In this document: piece after piece, positions 35,137 through 43,741 of the stretch | Layout of the letters: every line of letters starts with the position of its first letter | How positions within the stretch are numbered: position 1 is the stretch's first letter | DNA from: Paenibacillus rigui | GTDB taxonomy: Bacteria > Bacillota > Bacilli > Paenibacillales > NBRC-103111 | Length of the DNA: 64,000 bases | Direction: 5' to 3' | Assembly: GCF_002234615.1 (NCBI RefSeq) | Contig: NZ_NMQW01000008.1 | Span: 248,001 to 312,000 of the forward strand | Notes under the pieces: model-generated | What the model was told of the DNA's origin: nothing | Seen by the model: the letters and a program-made list of their open reading frames with translations, nothing else | Database searches by the model: none | Position numbers and translations under genes: made by a program

Positions 35137-36299
35137 CTCGAATGATGCGGTACAAAGTCATCGTTCTTATCACTTGTCTCAGTGTATTGACAGGCTGTTG
35201 GGATCGCGTAGAAATTAATGATCTTGCGCTTGTCATGGCCGGCGGTCTCGACCTGGGTGAGAATGGGCAGGTAGAAGCCTCGCTGCAAATCGCAATTCCC
35301 CAATCCTCTACCACCGGACAGGGCGGGGGAAAAACAAAAAAAGCGTTCATGCTGGTCTCGGAAACAGGAAAGGACGGTCCCGATTCACTGAGCAAAATAC
35401 AGAAGCGCTTGTCACGAAAAATCTCTTTTGGCCACAGAGGGGTCTTGGTTATTGGTGAAGCATACGCGAGGCACGGGTTGGATCAGGTTCTGGATCAATT
35501 AACGCGCTCTGCTGAAAATCGGTACTTGGTTTATGTTCTGACCGCACATGGAACAACGGCCAAGCAAATTTTGAAAACCTCTTATTTGCTGGAATCCATA
35601 CCGGCTACAGCCCTCAAAAAAATGCAATCCAACGAGAGTAGTCACTCGGTAAAAGTAGATGATTTTTTGGGTACACTCTCTTCCATCGGGAAATCCCCGG
35701 TTACCGGGGCGATACGGCTTAGCAGCAAGGATGCGAATGAGGCGTCCTTCCAGATCAATGAAGCGGCAGTTTATCGGGAAGGTAAGCTGGTCGGATTCCT
35801 GACGGAAAATGAAATGAAGATTTTGCAATGGGAGAGAGGAAAGCTCAAAAATGAGAGAATACAAACGCAGGTTGAGCGGAAGGAACCAGGATTTAAGGGG
35901 ACGGTCAGCATCGTTGTGTTAAGTGCTCATACAGCAATACAGACCCGGATGAAGGATGACCTCCCTGAAGCGTCTATCACCTTCAAATTTAAGGGAAGAG
36001 TAGTGGAGAACGATACAAGACTGGACTTGAGTAAAGGAGAAAATATAAAGCGCGTTGAAAGCAAATTGACCGAGCATATGGAAAAGCAAATAAAAAATCT
36101 ATTTCTTCACGTCCAAAAACAATTGAAGTCGGATATTTTTGGTTTGGGCGAGCAAATCCATATCGAGCATGGCGCTGACTGGAAAAAAATCAAGAATCAA
36201 TGGAACGATATTTATCCCCAGGTTCCGGTTAACGTCAAGGTTGAAGTCGTTATCGAGCGTATAGGCAGAACGCAAGCACCTGCGCAACTAAAAAATTGA
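35133..36299 (+). CDS. gerKC: Spore germination receptor lipoprotein subunit C
   Basis: 388 residues with signal peptide and lipobox LTGC (Cys about residue 19) followed by WDRVEINDLALVMAGGLD, the standard start of GerAC proteins. The remainder shows the three-domain GerAC pattern: KISFGHRGVLVIGEAYARHG and, later, KGRVVENDTRLDLSKGENI. It is attached to the outer face of the inner spore membrane. The start overlaps the subunit A stop as ATGA; an earlier in-frame ATG lies within subunit A and would remove the lipobox from the N-terminus. Confidence 0.93.
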   Translation: MTRMMRYKVIVLITCLSVLTGCWDRVEINDLALVMAGGLDLGENGQVEASLQIAIPQSSTTGQGGGKTKKAFMLVSETGKDGPDSLSKIQKRLSRKISFGHRGVLVIGEAYARHGLDQVLDQLTRSAENRYLVYVLTAHGTTAKQILKTSYLLESIPATALKKMQSNESSHSVKVDDFLGTLSSIGKSPVTGAIRLSSKDANEASFQINEAAVYREGKLVGFLTENEMKILQWERGKLKNERIQTQVERKEPGFKGTVSIVVLSAHTAIQTRMKDDLPEASITFKFKGRVVENDTRLDLSKGENIKRVESKLTEHMEKQIKNLFLHVQKQLKSDIFGLGEQIHIEHGADWKKIKNQWNDIYPQVPVNVKVEVVIERIGRTQAPAQLKN

Positions 36300-36335
36300 G
36301 AGCAAGCAATGATTATAAAATGAGGGTTGTTGACG

Positions 36336-37427
36336 ATGAAAGTAACGGGGCTTCAGGTTTTCTGGATGATAACGGTCATGGAATTGGGTATGACCTTACT
36401 GATGACATTTACACCGGGCTTACAGGCAGCGAAGCAAGATGCATGGCTGTCGATGATTGTTTCTGGATGTATCGCATTGTTGGTCGCTTTGATTACCATT
36501 AAGCTGGTCCGTCTTCATCCTGATCAGACTTTCATACAATTCAGCCAAACGATCATGGGGAAATGGCTGGGCAGGATAATCATCATCGTTTATCTTGTCC
36601 AGTGGTACACCATTATTCCCATTGTTTTACGCCAATTCAGCGATCTGCTCCGGATTTTGCTCCTTCATCAGACACCGACTATAGCGATCATCCTTGTGAT
36701 GGTCCTGCTAGTTGTGTATGTGACCTATTCCGGAGGCATCGACGGGATCGGACGGTGCAGCGAGATCTTGGGACCTCTTATTATTATGATGGTACTGTTT
36801 GTTCTCGTGGCAAGCGTCAGCAATATTCATTTGAAAAATTTGAGGCCCTTCTATGTGGATAGCGGGGCCAAAGCGATCTTCAAAGGAGCGCTGCCGTCTG
36901 CCTCTTATCTGGGACACGCGGTTGAATTTGTCATGGTCTCACCGTTTCTACATACTCCGCGTAAAGGGGGGGCTTACGTTGTCTGGGGCGTGATTATCGC
37001 ATGGATTTGGGTAGTATTGTCCATGACCATGGTCATTTTGACTGTAGGCGTCAATTTGGCCTCCAAAATGTGGTACCCCTTTTTCGAGATGACCAAAAAA
37101 ATTTCTATTTTCGGCTTTATTGAAAATTTAGATGCGATAGCAGTTATCATCTGGATATCAAGCGTATTCATTAAGCTGTCTATCTATATGTTCGTAGCCA
37201 GCTATGGCACGGCCCAATTTTTGCAGGTGAAAAATTGGAGAATGATGATCTGGTTTATTGCTCCGGTTGTCCTGGTGTTTGCGCTATTTCCCCATAATAT
37301 TTCGGAAGCGACCGGTAACTACTTGAACAATTATTGGGTTCCCTTAGTCCTTCCAGTCAATATGATTGGACTGCCGCTGCTCCTGTTGATCGTAGGGAAA
37401 ATCCGGCAGAGGCATATGCAAAAGTAA
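36336..37427 (+). CDS. gerKB: Spore germination receptor permease-like subunit B
   Basis: 363 residues, ten hydrophobic helices, the APC-type spore_permease fold of GerAB proteins, thought to bind germinant amino acids. Readable family segments are FTPGLQAAKQDAWLSMIVSG, HPDQTFIQFSQTIMGKWLG and LRPFYVDSGAKAIFKGAL. The start ATG 36336 has GAGG ten bases upstream; a TTG nine bases earlier in frame is the alternative. It begins 36 bases after subunit C. Confidence 0.93.
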   Translation: MKVTGLQVFWMITVMELGMTLLMTFTPGLQAAKQDAWLSMIVSGCIALLVALITIKLVRLHPDQTFIQFSQTIMGKWLGRIIIIVYLVQWYTIIPIVLRQFSDLLRILLLHQTPTIAIILVMVLLVVYVTYSGGIDGIGRCSEILGPLIIMMVLFVLVASVSNIHLKNLRPFYVDSGAKAIFKGALPSASYLGHAVEFVMVSPFLHTPRKGGAYVVWGVIIAWIWVVLSMTMVILTVGVNLASKMWYPFFEMTKKISIFGFIENLDAIAVIIWISSVFIKLSIYMFVASYGTAQFLQVKNWRMMIWFIAPVVLVFALFPHNISEATGNYLNNYWVPLVLPVNMIGLPLLLLIVGKIRQRHMQK

Positions 37428-37523
37428 CGATACCGGACTGTTTTAGGCATGTGTACGGCCCTCTCTGTCATACCTATAGGTATGAGCCATTGTTATGGAG
37501 ATGAGTTGAAGGGGGCAGGTCCC

Positions 37524-37898
37524 ATGTCTTTTTTTGATAAAATGAAGCAAGGAGCATCGGATGCGGCAAAAAAAGCTCAGCAAACGGTGGAAATCACCAA
37601 GCTGAAAACGCAAATTTCTTTGAAGGAAAGAGAAATCGAAAAATCATGCACATATATCGGGGAAGCCGTATTTCGTTCTTATGCGAACGGCGATTGGAAG
37701 CAGGCGGGGAAGGATATCGAAGGCTACTGCTTGCATATTACCGGGCTGCGGCGGGATATTAGCGTGCTGGAGGTCAAAATGAAGGAGATCAAAAATGAGA
37801 AGGTTTGCTCCTGCGGGAAAGTCGTAGCGCTGGATGTGAGGTTTTGCCCAACCTGCGGGAATCCATTTGAGGATGAGCGGTACTTTGATGAAGTGTAG
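37524..37898 (+). CDS. Small helical protein with C-terminal zinc ribbon
   Basis: 124 residues. The N-terminal 90 are strongly helical and charged (FFDKMKQGASDAAKKAQQTV, KTQISLKEREIEKS), suggesting a coiled coil. The end carries a treble-clef-type pair, CSCGKVVALDVRFCPTCGNP, with Cys spaced as CxC and CxxC, a likely zinc site. It resembles the zinc-ribbon proteins found widely in Firmicutes; function unknown. ATG 37524 follows GAAGGGGG; an earlier in-frame ATG lacks a site. It is last in the gerK transcript, before a terminator. Confidence 0.75.
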   Translation: MSFFDKMKQGASDAAKKAQQTVEITKLKTQISLKEREIEKSCTYIGEAVFRSYANGDWKQAGKDIEGYCLHITGLRRDISVLEVKMKEIKNEKVCSCGKVVALDVRFCPTCGNPFEDERYFDEV

Positions 37899-37928
37899 AG
37901 CCTCATTTCATCCCCGTGCAACGCCGAG

Positions 37929-37980
37929 AACCAAGCATATGCGAATTCTTCCTTCGGAGGAGTCGGGTGCTTGGTTTTTT
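37929..37980 (+). terminator. Terminator after germination operon
   Basis: AACCAAGCA pairs with TGCTTGGTT, inner TTCCT with AGGA, followed by TTTTTT. Confidence 0.85.
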
Positions 37981-38052
37981 ATATTGTCAGACAACTTCCT
38001 GCGTGGTAATATATGACAATTATAGCTTTGGAGGGGAAGGGGTAGAGGTCTG

Positions 38053-39063
38053 ATGAGTGCAATTGAAGTGCGCGGGTTAACCAAATCGTTTGCAGTCAAA
38101 CAAAAGCCGCAGGGGCTGCTGGGCAGTATCCAATCGTTCATCAAGCCGGATTATGAGCAAAAAATAGCCGTTCACAGCATTGACTTAACGGTGGATCAAG
38201 GAGAAACCTTGGCTTTTCTCGGGCCGAACGGCGCAGGAAAGTCCACAACGATAAAAATGCTTACCGGGATTCTGCACCCTTCCGGCGGTGAGGCAAGCGT
38301 GTTGGGGTACTGTCCATGGAGGGAGCGGGGCCGTCTGGCGTATTCCGTCGGCTCAGTCTTCGGGCAGAAATCGCAGCTTTGGTACCACCTGCCTCCTAGC
38401 GATTCCTTTGAACTGATGAGCCGCATTTACGAATTGAAGCGGTCCGATTATTTCAGCCGCCGCGATGAGCTGATTCGCCGCTTTGAGCTGGAGCCCTATA
38501 TGAGCGTGCCGGTGCGTAAGCTGTCCCTCGGGGAGAGGATGCGCTGCGAGATCGCGGCGGCCATGCTGCACCGGCCCCGTATCTTATTTTTAGATGAACC
38601 GACGATCGGATTGGACGTCATTGTTAAGCAAAAAATTCGCGAGCTGATTCTCGAAATGAACCGGGAGGAAGGCACGACCGTATTTTTAACCTCCCATGAT
38701 GCAGGAGATATTGAACAGCTGTGCAAGCGGGCGATAGTCATCAATTATGGCCAGGTTATTTTGGATGACGACGTAGACCGGATGAAGCGGGAGCTGCTGA
38801 CAGAGAAGTCGGTGCATTTAAAGCTCCAGCAGCCGGGACCGCCGTTTCAATTTCCCGGTGTGAAGCTGCTTCGGCAGAGCGAAGCGGAGATCGAGCTGTC
38901 GGTTGAGACCACCGTCGCAAGTATGGAGCGGGTGCTTTCCCATATTGTAAAGGAATATCGGGTGGTGGATATTACGATTCAAAACCCGCCAATGGAGGAG
39001 ATCATCACTCACATTTATGCACGGGAGGGCCGGGAGCGGCTGAGGGGAGTGGCGGACGTATGA
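38053..39063 (+). CDS. ABC-2 type transporter ATPase (COG4586-like)
   Basis: 336-residue ATPase. Walker A is GPNGAGKSTT, the signature is a variant LSLGERMRCEIAAAML, Walker B is ILFLDEPTIGLD and the switch is FLTSHDAGDIEQL. The N-terminal insertion before Walker A (SIQSFIKPDYEQK) and the C-terminal extension of about 90 residues are typical of this ABC-2 subfamily. It is coupled by a 4-base overlap to the first permease gene. Substrate unknown; related three-gene systems have been linked to antimicrobial or surface-polymer export. Confidence 0.9.
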   Translation: MSAIEVRGLTKSFAVKQKPQGLLGSIQSFIKPDYEQKIAVHSIDLTVDQGETLAFLGPNGAGKSTTIKMLTGILHPSGGEASVLGYCPWRERGRLAYSVGSVFGQKSQLWYHLPPSDSFELMSRIYELKRSDYFSRRDELIRRFELEPYMSVPVRKLSLGERMRCEIAAAMLHRPRILFLDEPTIGLDVIVKQKIRELILEMNREEGTTVFLTSHDAGDIEQLCKRAIVINYGQVILDDDVDRMKRELLTEKSVHLKLQQPGPPFQFPGVKLLRQSEAEIELSVETTVASMERVLSHIVKEYRVVDITIQNPPMEEIITHIYAREGRERLRGVADV

Positions 39064-39962
39064 ATTCATGGGGACAAGGACTAAAAACGGGGAATGAAGG
39101 GAGCTCCAGTCCGGCAACGGCGGCTCAAACCGATCCTGCGCTCGAGCGCTTTACTGCGCGGGCCATTCTGGGCAAGAGCATCAAATATGCGGCCATTGGC
39201 CGAGTGACGCTGAGAAATCATTTTGCCTATGTGACCGATTTCATCGTACGCTCCATTTTTCTCATTATCATTATGTACATTTTCATCCAGCTGTGGCGCG
39301 TGACTTATCAAGGAGAGGGAAGCTCGTTTATCGAGGGCTACAGCTACGAGCAGATCATTTGGTACATTTTGTTCGCTGAAGCGTTAGCAACGGCATTCCC
39401 GAGCTTGTCCACCAAGGTCGAGGAGGAAGTAAAGAACGGGGACGTCGGGTACAAACTGACGCGTCCTTTCAGCTATATCGGCTTCCACTATGTCGGCTAC
39501 GTCAGTGAAGTGATGGTCCGGCTGCTCGTCAATCTGGGCGTGGGCGGTATACTGGGCTGCAGCTTGTTCGGATGGCCGTCATTCGGATGGGGTTGGGCAG
39601 GATTTCTCCTGATGTCCGTAGGCTCGGTAACAGTCAACTTTTTACTGAATATGGGCCTTGCCTTATGTGCGTTCTGGGTGGAGGAAACGAGAGGGTTGGA
39701 GTTCGTTTATCATAAGCTGCTGTTTACGGTCGGCGGCATGCTGATGCCGTTGGAGCTGTTTCCCGGGAAGCTGCAGGAGGTGTGCCGCTGGCTGCCGTTT
39801 CAGACCGTGCTGTACTTTCCCGCCAAAACCGCGGTGCGCTGGTCGGATGTGACCTGGGTTCCCATGCTCGGTGTGCAAATGATCTGGATTGTACTGCTGG
39901 GAACTGTGGTGGGATTGATCTATTGGCGAGGGAGCCGCAAGCTGAATGTGAACGGAGGCTAG
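39060..39962 (+). CDS. ABC-2 family permease (first)
   Basis: 300 residues with six predicted helices after a 45-residue cytosolic head containing a Ser/Thr/Ala-rich stretch. DVGYKLTRPFSYIGFHYVGY fits the ABC2_membrane_6-like family, where a K/xLxRP motif is conserved after the second helix pair. It overlaps the ATPase gene by ATGA and is followed 19 bases later by the second permease, making a heterodimeric exporter. Confidence 0.85.
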   Translation: MNSWGQGLKTGNEGSSSPATAAQTDPALERFTARAILGKSIKYAAIGRVTLRNHFAYVTDFIVRSIFLIIIMYIFIQLWRVTYQGEGSSFIEGYSYEQIIWYILFAEALATAFPSLSTKVEEEVKNGDVGYKLTRPFSYIGFHYVGYVSEVMVRLLVNLGVGGILGCSLFGWPSFGWGWAGFLLMSVGSVTVNFLLNMGLALCAFWVEETRGLEFVYHKLLFTVGGMLMPLELFPGKLQEVCRWLPFQTVLYFPAKTAVRWSDVTWVPMLGVQMIWIVLLGTVVGLIYWRGSRKLNVNGG

Positions 39963-39981
39963 TGAAAAAGGGGGGAGCAAG

Positions 39982-40785
39982 ATGAGAATGATGCACCGAT
40001 GTACCGGCATTCTTGCGTTCGTATGGAGCTGCTGGAAGCTCAATCTGGCAGGCGCGATGGAGTTTCGGCTGAGCTTTCTGATGACGGCCGGGATGATGGT
40101 GATTAATAATATCGTATGGATTCTGTTCTGGGTTTTGTATTTCGACAGATTTCAGGTCGTCAACGGCTGGTCGTTCCAGGATGTCATGATGATGTGGGCT
40201 GTCAGCGCAGGAGGATTCGGGCTGTCTGCGGTGCTGTTCGGCAATGCCTACCGCCTTGCACCGCTCATTGCGAACGGGCAGCTCGACATCATATTGTCTC
40301 AACCGAAACCGGTGCTTCTTCATATGCTGGTCAGCCGAATGTCTGTTTCTGCGATTGGCGATGTGTTATTTGCGCTTATGCTGTATGGGGTATTCGGAGA
40401 CCGGTCTTTCGTGGGCATACTCAAATTCGGACTGGCGCTTGGCATCGCGATGCTCATCTTCCTGTTCTTCGTCGTCATCGCGGGATCGCTGGCGTTTTTT
40501 ATGGGGAATGCCGAAGGGATCAGCCAGCAGCTGTTCAACGGGCTTCTTGCCTTCTCGACTTATCCGACGGGAATATTCAGCGGGTGGGGGAAGCTGATAT
40601 TGTTTACGATCATCCCTGCCGGCTTTATAAGCTATTTGCCCATCGGCTTGCTGCGCTCGGTCGATCCCTTCTTTTTGGGGCAAGCGCTTGGTGCAGCTCT
40701 TCTGCTGGCTGTCGGGGGAACGCTGTTTTTTTACGCAGGCTTGAAAAAATACAGCTCAGGCAATCGGATGGATATGCGAATGTGA
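39982..40785 (+). CDS. ABC-2 family permease (second)
   Basis: 267 residues, six helices. GQLDIILSQPKPVLLHMLVS parallels the LTRP region of the partner permease, and FSTYPTGIFSGWGKLILFTI followed by IPAGFISYLPI is characteristic of the COG3694 group. Ribosome binding site GGGGGGAG before ATG 39982. It ends the three-gene ABC-2 operon. Confidence 0.85.
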   Translation: MRMMHRCTGILAFVWSCWKLNLAGAMEFRLSFLMTAGMMVINNIVWILFWVLYFDRFQVVNGWSFQDVMMMWAVSAGGFGLSAVLFGNAYRLAPLIANGQLDIILSQPKPVLLHMLVSRMSVSAIGDVLFALMLYGVFGDRSFVGILKFGLALGIAMLIFLFFVVIAGSLAFFMGNAEGISQQLFNGLLAFSTYPTGIFSGWGKLILFTIIPAGFISYLPIGLLRSVDPFFLGQALGAALLLAVGGTLFFYAGLKKYSSGNRMDMRM

Positions 40786-40938
40786 GCCGTGTCTTCCCCA
40801 GAAAAGCCCGGGGTCCCAGGTTGTTTTCCCGCGGATGGTGTCAAAAGTTGTATACTTATCGGACAAGATTAGGTATAATGATAGGGAATAGAGACCTATG
40901 GACACGGAATGATTTTGCCGCAAAGGAGACCGGAACTC

Positions 40939-41397
40939 ATGAAGGCTGAATATATTAATCCTTTTTTGGAGTCTGCCAGAATTGTCATTGAGCAAGTCGC
41001 AAATATACGGCCTTCCACGGGGCAGCTTGGGATCAAAGACGTCAAGTTCGTAGAAAAGTACATATGGATTCAGATCGGAATGACCGGACAAATGCAAGGG
41101 GATGTCGTTTTCGGGCTGCATGAGGATGTAGCGTTGAAAATGGTTTCGGCTATGATGGGCGGATTTACGATTACGGAAATGGACGACATGAGCAAGAGCG
41201 CTATCTCGGAGCTCGGCAACATGATCAGCGGCAATGCGAGTACGATGCTGTTCAATCAAGGGGTTAAGGTGGATATTACACCGCCGAAGCTGCTGCATTC
41301 CGCGAACTCGGCCGGATTTTTACCGAAGAAAGCTCTAACCATTCCTCTGATCATGGATGGCATCGGCGAACTGGATATTCAAGTATTAATGATGTAA
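40939..41397 (+). CDS. CheX-like CheY-phosphatase
   Basis: 152-residue member of the CheC/CheX/FliY phosphatase family, which removes phosphate from CheY-P to adapt chemotaxis or motility. The active-site helix is SAISELGNMISGNASTMLFN with the conserved Glu and Asn. MGGFTITEMDD precedes it. There is only one such signature, as in CheX. ATG 40939 follows CAAAGGAG. An extended AGGTATAAT -10 element lies at 40871-40879. It is monocistronic and away from other chemotaxis genes. Confidence 0.85.
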   Translation: MKAEYINPFLESARIVIEQVANIRPSTGQLGIKDVKFVEKYIWIQIGMTGQMQGDVVFGLHEDVALKMVSAMMGGFTITEMDDMSKSAISELGNMISGNASTMLFNQGVKVDITPPKLLHSANSAGFLPKKALTIPLIMDGIGELDIQVLMM

Positions 41398-41403
41398 ATG
41401 GAG

Positions 41404-41446
41404 AGTGGGACGTCTTCCTGTGCAGGGAGCGGACCACTTTTTTTAA
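41404..41446 (+). terminator. Terminator after cheX-like gene
   Basis: AGTGG pairs with CCACT, inner CCTG with CAGG, followed by TTTTTT. Confidence 0.7.
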
Positions 41447-41484
41447 ATAGATAAGCGCAGCATTCCTATTGGCGATAAAAGCAG

Positions 41485-41530
41485 CCTCTTACCGCGGTCG
41501 GTCTTGTGCAGACCTGGATAGAGGTTTTTT
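41485..41530 (+). terminator. Second terminator-like hairpin upstream of SDR gene
   Basis: CCTCT pairs with AGAGG and GGTC with GACC, followed by TTTTTT. It lies about 50 bases before the SDR gene with no gene of its own, so it may be an attenuator for that gene or a second terminator for cheX. Confidence 0.6.
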
Positions 41531-41587
41531 CATGTGCAATCGTGCTACAATAACTTATCTGCATCTATATAGAGGGAGGTTATGATC

Positions 41588-42364
41588 ATGTGGAAGGGTA
41601 AAATTGCTGTCATCACAGGGGCGTCCAGTGGAATCGGAGCGATCATGGCGCAGCAGCTTGCAGCCCGGGGCGCCGTACCGGTACTCATGGCGCGCTCGGA
41701 GGAAAAGCTGGACGCGGTGGCAGCCACGCTTGGCAGTAGTGAATACGGCAAGTACACGCTGGACGTTACCTCGACCGGGCAGGTGATGGAGGTGATGGGT
41801 CGGGTGATTGAACGCTACGGCCGGATTGATATATTGATCAATAATGCGGGCTACGGGGTGTTCGATGCGTTCGTCACGGCATCCCTCGAAGAAATAGACA
41901 ATATGATGGACGTAAACTACATGGGGACCGTGCGGTGCACGAAAGCCGTACTGCCTCATATGCTGAAGGCGGGCAGCGGTCATATCGTAAATATTGCCTC
42001 GATGGCGGGCAAGATCGGGTCGGCGAAGTCATCAGGCTATACGGCAACGAAGCATGCTGTTCTCGGTTTCACGAACTGCTTGCGCCAGGAGCTGGTCGGG
42101 ACCGGCGTCTATTTGAGCGCAATCAATCCCGGGCCGATTGATACGCCCTTCTTTGATAAGGCCGATCCTTCCGGCAATTATGTGAAAAATGTGAAGTGGT
42201 TTATGCTAAAGCCGGAACGGGTGGCCTCTAAGGTGCTGCACGCCATTGAGAAGCGAATACCGGAGGTGGACATGCCTTTTGTAGCGGGCTTAGGGGTGAA
42301 AATGTTTCAGCTGTTCCCGCGGTTTTTCGACAAAGTCGCCTCCGGTATGCTCAATAAAAAATAA
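41588..42364 (+). CDS. Short-chain dehydrogenase/reductase
   Basis: 258-residue classical SDR, NADP- or NAD-dependent oxidoreductase of unknown substrate. Cofactor motif TGASSGIG, structural NNAG (ILINNAGYGVFDAF), catalytic Ser in IVNIASMAGKIGSAKSS and YTATK with catalytic Tyr and Lys. It resembles B. subtilis YqjQ-like proteins. Two in-frame ATGs exist; 41588 is chosen because GGGAGG is nine bases away, against three for 41582. The 41485 hairpin is just upstream. Confidence 0.88.
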   Translation: MWKGKIAVITGASSGIGAIMAQQLAARGAVPVLMARSEEKLDAVAATLGSSEYGKYTLDVTSTGQVMEVMGRVIERYGRIDILINNAGYGVFDAFVTASLEEIDNMMDVNYMGTVRCTKAVLPHMLKAGSGHIVNIASMAGKIGSAKSSGYTATKHAVLGFTNCLRQELVGTGVYLSAINPGPIDTPFFDKADPSGNYVKNVKWFMLKPERVASKVLHAIEKRIPEVDMPFVAGLGVKMFQLFPRFFDKVASGMLNKK

Positions 42365-42400
42365 TTCGGCTGTGCCGGGAATCATACTGAGGAACAGAGG

Positions 42401-42673
42401 CTATTCCTCTTTGCCGGCTGCATCGTCCTTGTTGCGGGCTTTCAGAGCAAGGTTCAATTCGCGAACCTCCTCGTATAAGGAACGAATCGCAGCTTTGCCC
42501 TCAGGATGGGACTGATTCCAGTGGCTGGCCAAGGCCGGCATCGTTTTATGGATATGATTGTAGATCGACCAGATCTTGATTTTCTCAACCATCTCGGGAG
42601 AAGCATCGCCGGTCAGCAGCTCGGCAAATTTCTCGACCAGGGATTCAAATTCAGTAGCAAACGGATTGCCCAT
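42401..42673 (-). CDS. DUF2573 protein, YusU-like
   Basis: 90-residue small helical cytosolic protein resembling B. subtilis YusU; function unknown. WSIYNHIHKTMPALASHWNQ is the most conserved-looking block, preceded by FESLVEKFAELLTGDASPEM. The ATG at 42673 lies ten bases after GGTGGAG; a GTG fifteen bases upstream is inside that site. It is convergent with the SDR gene with only a 36-base gap and no evident terminator. Confidence 0.75.
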   Translation of the reverse strand: MGNPFATEFESLVEKFAELLTGDASPEMVEKIKIWSIYNHIHKTMPALASHWNQSHPEGKAAIRSLYEEVRELNLALKARNKDDAAGKEE

Positions 42674-42816
42674 AGAAAGAAGCTCCACCTTTCAGAACAT
42701 AATAATAATCAGTCTAGCGTACGACGGGGCACGTGTCAAAAGAGGGGCGTTCCTTTGCCGGCTGCATCAGGAAGGACGGGTCTGTTTCATCTTAAGAGGA
42801 AGAAAGGGGGGAAGCT

Positions 42817-43689
42817 GTGAAGCACAGGGATACAGAGCGATTGCAGGAGCGCAGCAGCCTGACCGATCCTGTGATGGCAGTGTCGGCAGCGCCGAACGGT
42901 GCTTTACTGGAGCGGGAGACGCTGAACAGCTTGCGGAAAGGAATTTTACTGTACCGGCTCACTTATTGGAGCGAGGGGTTAAAGGTTAAAGGATACTTGG
43001 CCGTACCCGAAGGAAAGCCGCAAAGCCCGGGACTTATATACTGCCGCGGGGGCATCCGCAAAGTAGGCATGGTGCGCAAACGGCGCATCCTGTCGATGGC
43101 CCAAAGGGGATATGCGGTATTCGCGCCATTTTACCGTGGCAATGAAGGGGGCGAGGGGCGCGAGGATTTCGGCGGTGAAGACCGCCATGATGTGTACCAT
43201 GCCATCACACTGATGCAGTCGCTCCCTGAGGTGGAGCCGGGTCCTGTGCCGCTCATCGGTTTTTCACGCGGGGCCTTGATGGCACTGCAGGCAGCCAAGG
43301 ATTGCGAGCTGGCGGGCCCTGTCGTCGTATGGGGCGGCGTAAGCGATTTGTTCGATACGTATGAGGAACGGGTCGATCTGCGGAGGATGCTCAAAAGAGT
43401 AGTCGGTCACCCCCGCAAGCAGCCGGAAGCGTATGAGGCCCGCTCCCCTGTATATTGGCTGGAGCAGGTGAATTCCCCGGTTTTCATTGTACACGGTACC
43501 GCGGATCCGCAGGTCGGCGTCGGTCATGCACGCAAGCTGGCGGAGGGCTTGGAGCGACTCGGCAAAGATTATGCAATGGAGCTGTACGACGGGCTGGAGC
43601 ACCGGTTTCCGAAGGAGGATGACGAGCGGGCGCTCGATGCGGTATTCCGCTGGATAGCCAAGAAACAGGAAGCGGGAGGCAGCGCTTGA
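42817..43689 (+). CDS. Alpha/beta hydrolase, S9 peptidase or dienelactone hydrolase-like
   Basis: 290 residues. Nucleophile elbow LIGFSRGALMAL (Ser), acid in VHGTADPQVGVGHA (Asp) and His in GLEHRFPKEDDERALD complete the triad. The oxyanion region GLIYCRGGIRKVG and AVFAPFYRGNEGGEG resemble prolyl-oligopeptidase catalytic domains without the propeller, as in YtmA/YitV-type esterases. No signal peptide. GTG 42817 follows AAGGGGGG. It is 52 bases before the helicase gene. Confidence 0.8.
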   Translation: MKHRDTERLQERSSLTDPVMAVSAAPNGALLERETLNSLRKGILLYRLTYWSEGLKVKGYLAVPEGKPQSPGLIYCRGGIRKVGMVRKRRILSMAQRGYAVFAPFYRGNEGGEGREDFGGEDRHDVYHAITLMQSLPEVEPGPVPLIGFSRGALMALQAAKDCELAGPVVVWGGVSDLFDTYEERVDLRRMLKRVVGHPRKQPEAYEARSPVYWLEQVNSPVFIVHGTADPQVGVGHARKLAEGLERLGKDYAMELYDGLEHRFPKEDDERALDAVFRWIAKKQEAGGSA

Positions 43690-43741
43690 TGTTCTGTCTT
43701 TGCATTGGTATGATGCAGTTATGAAAGGAGGCGTTTCTAGG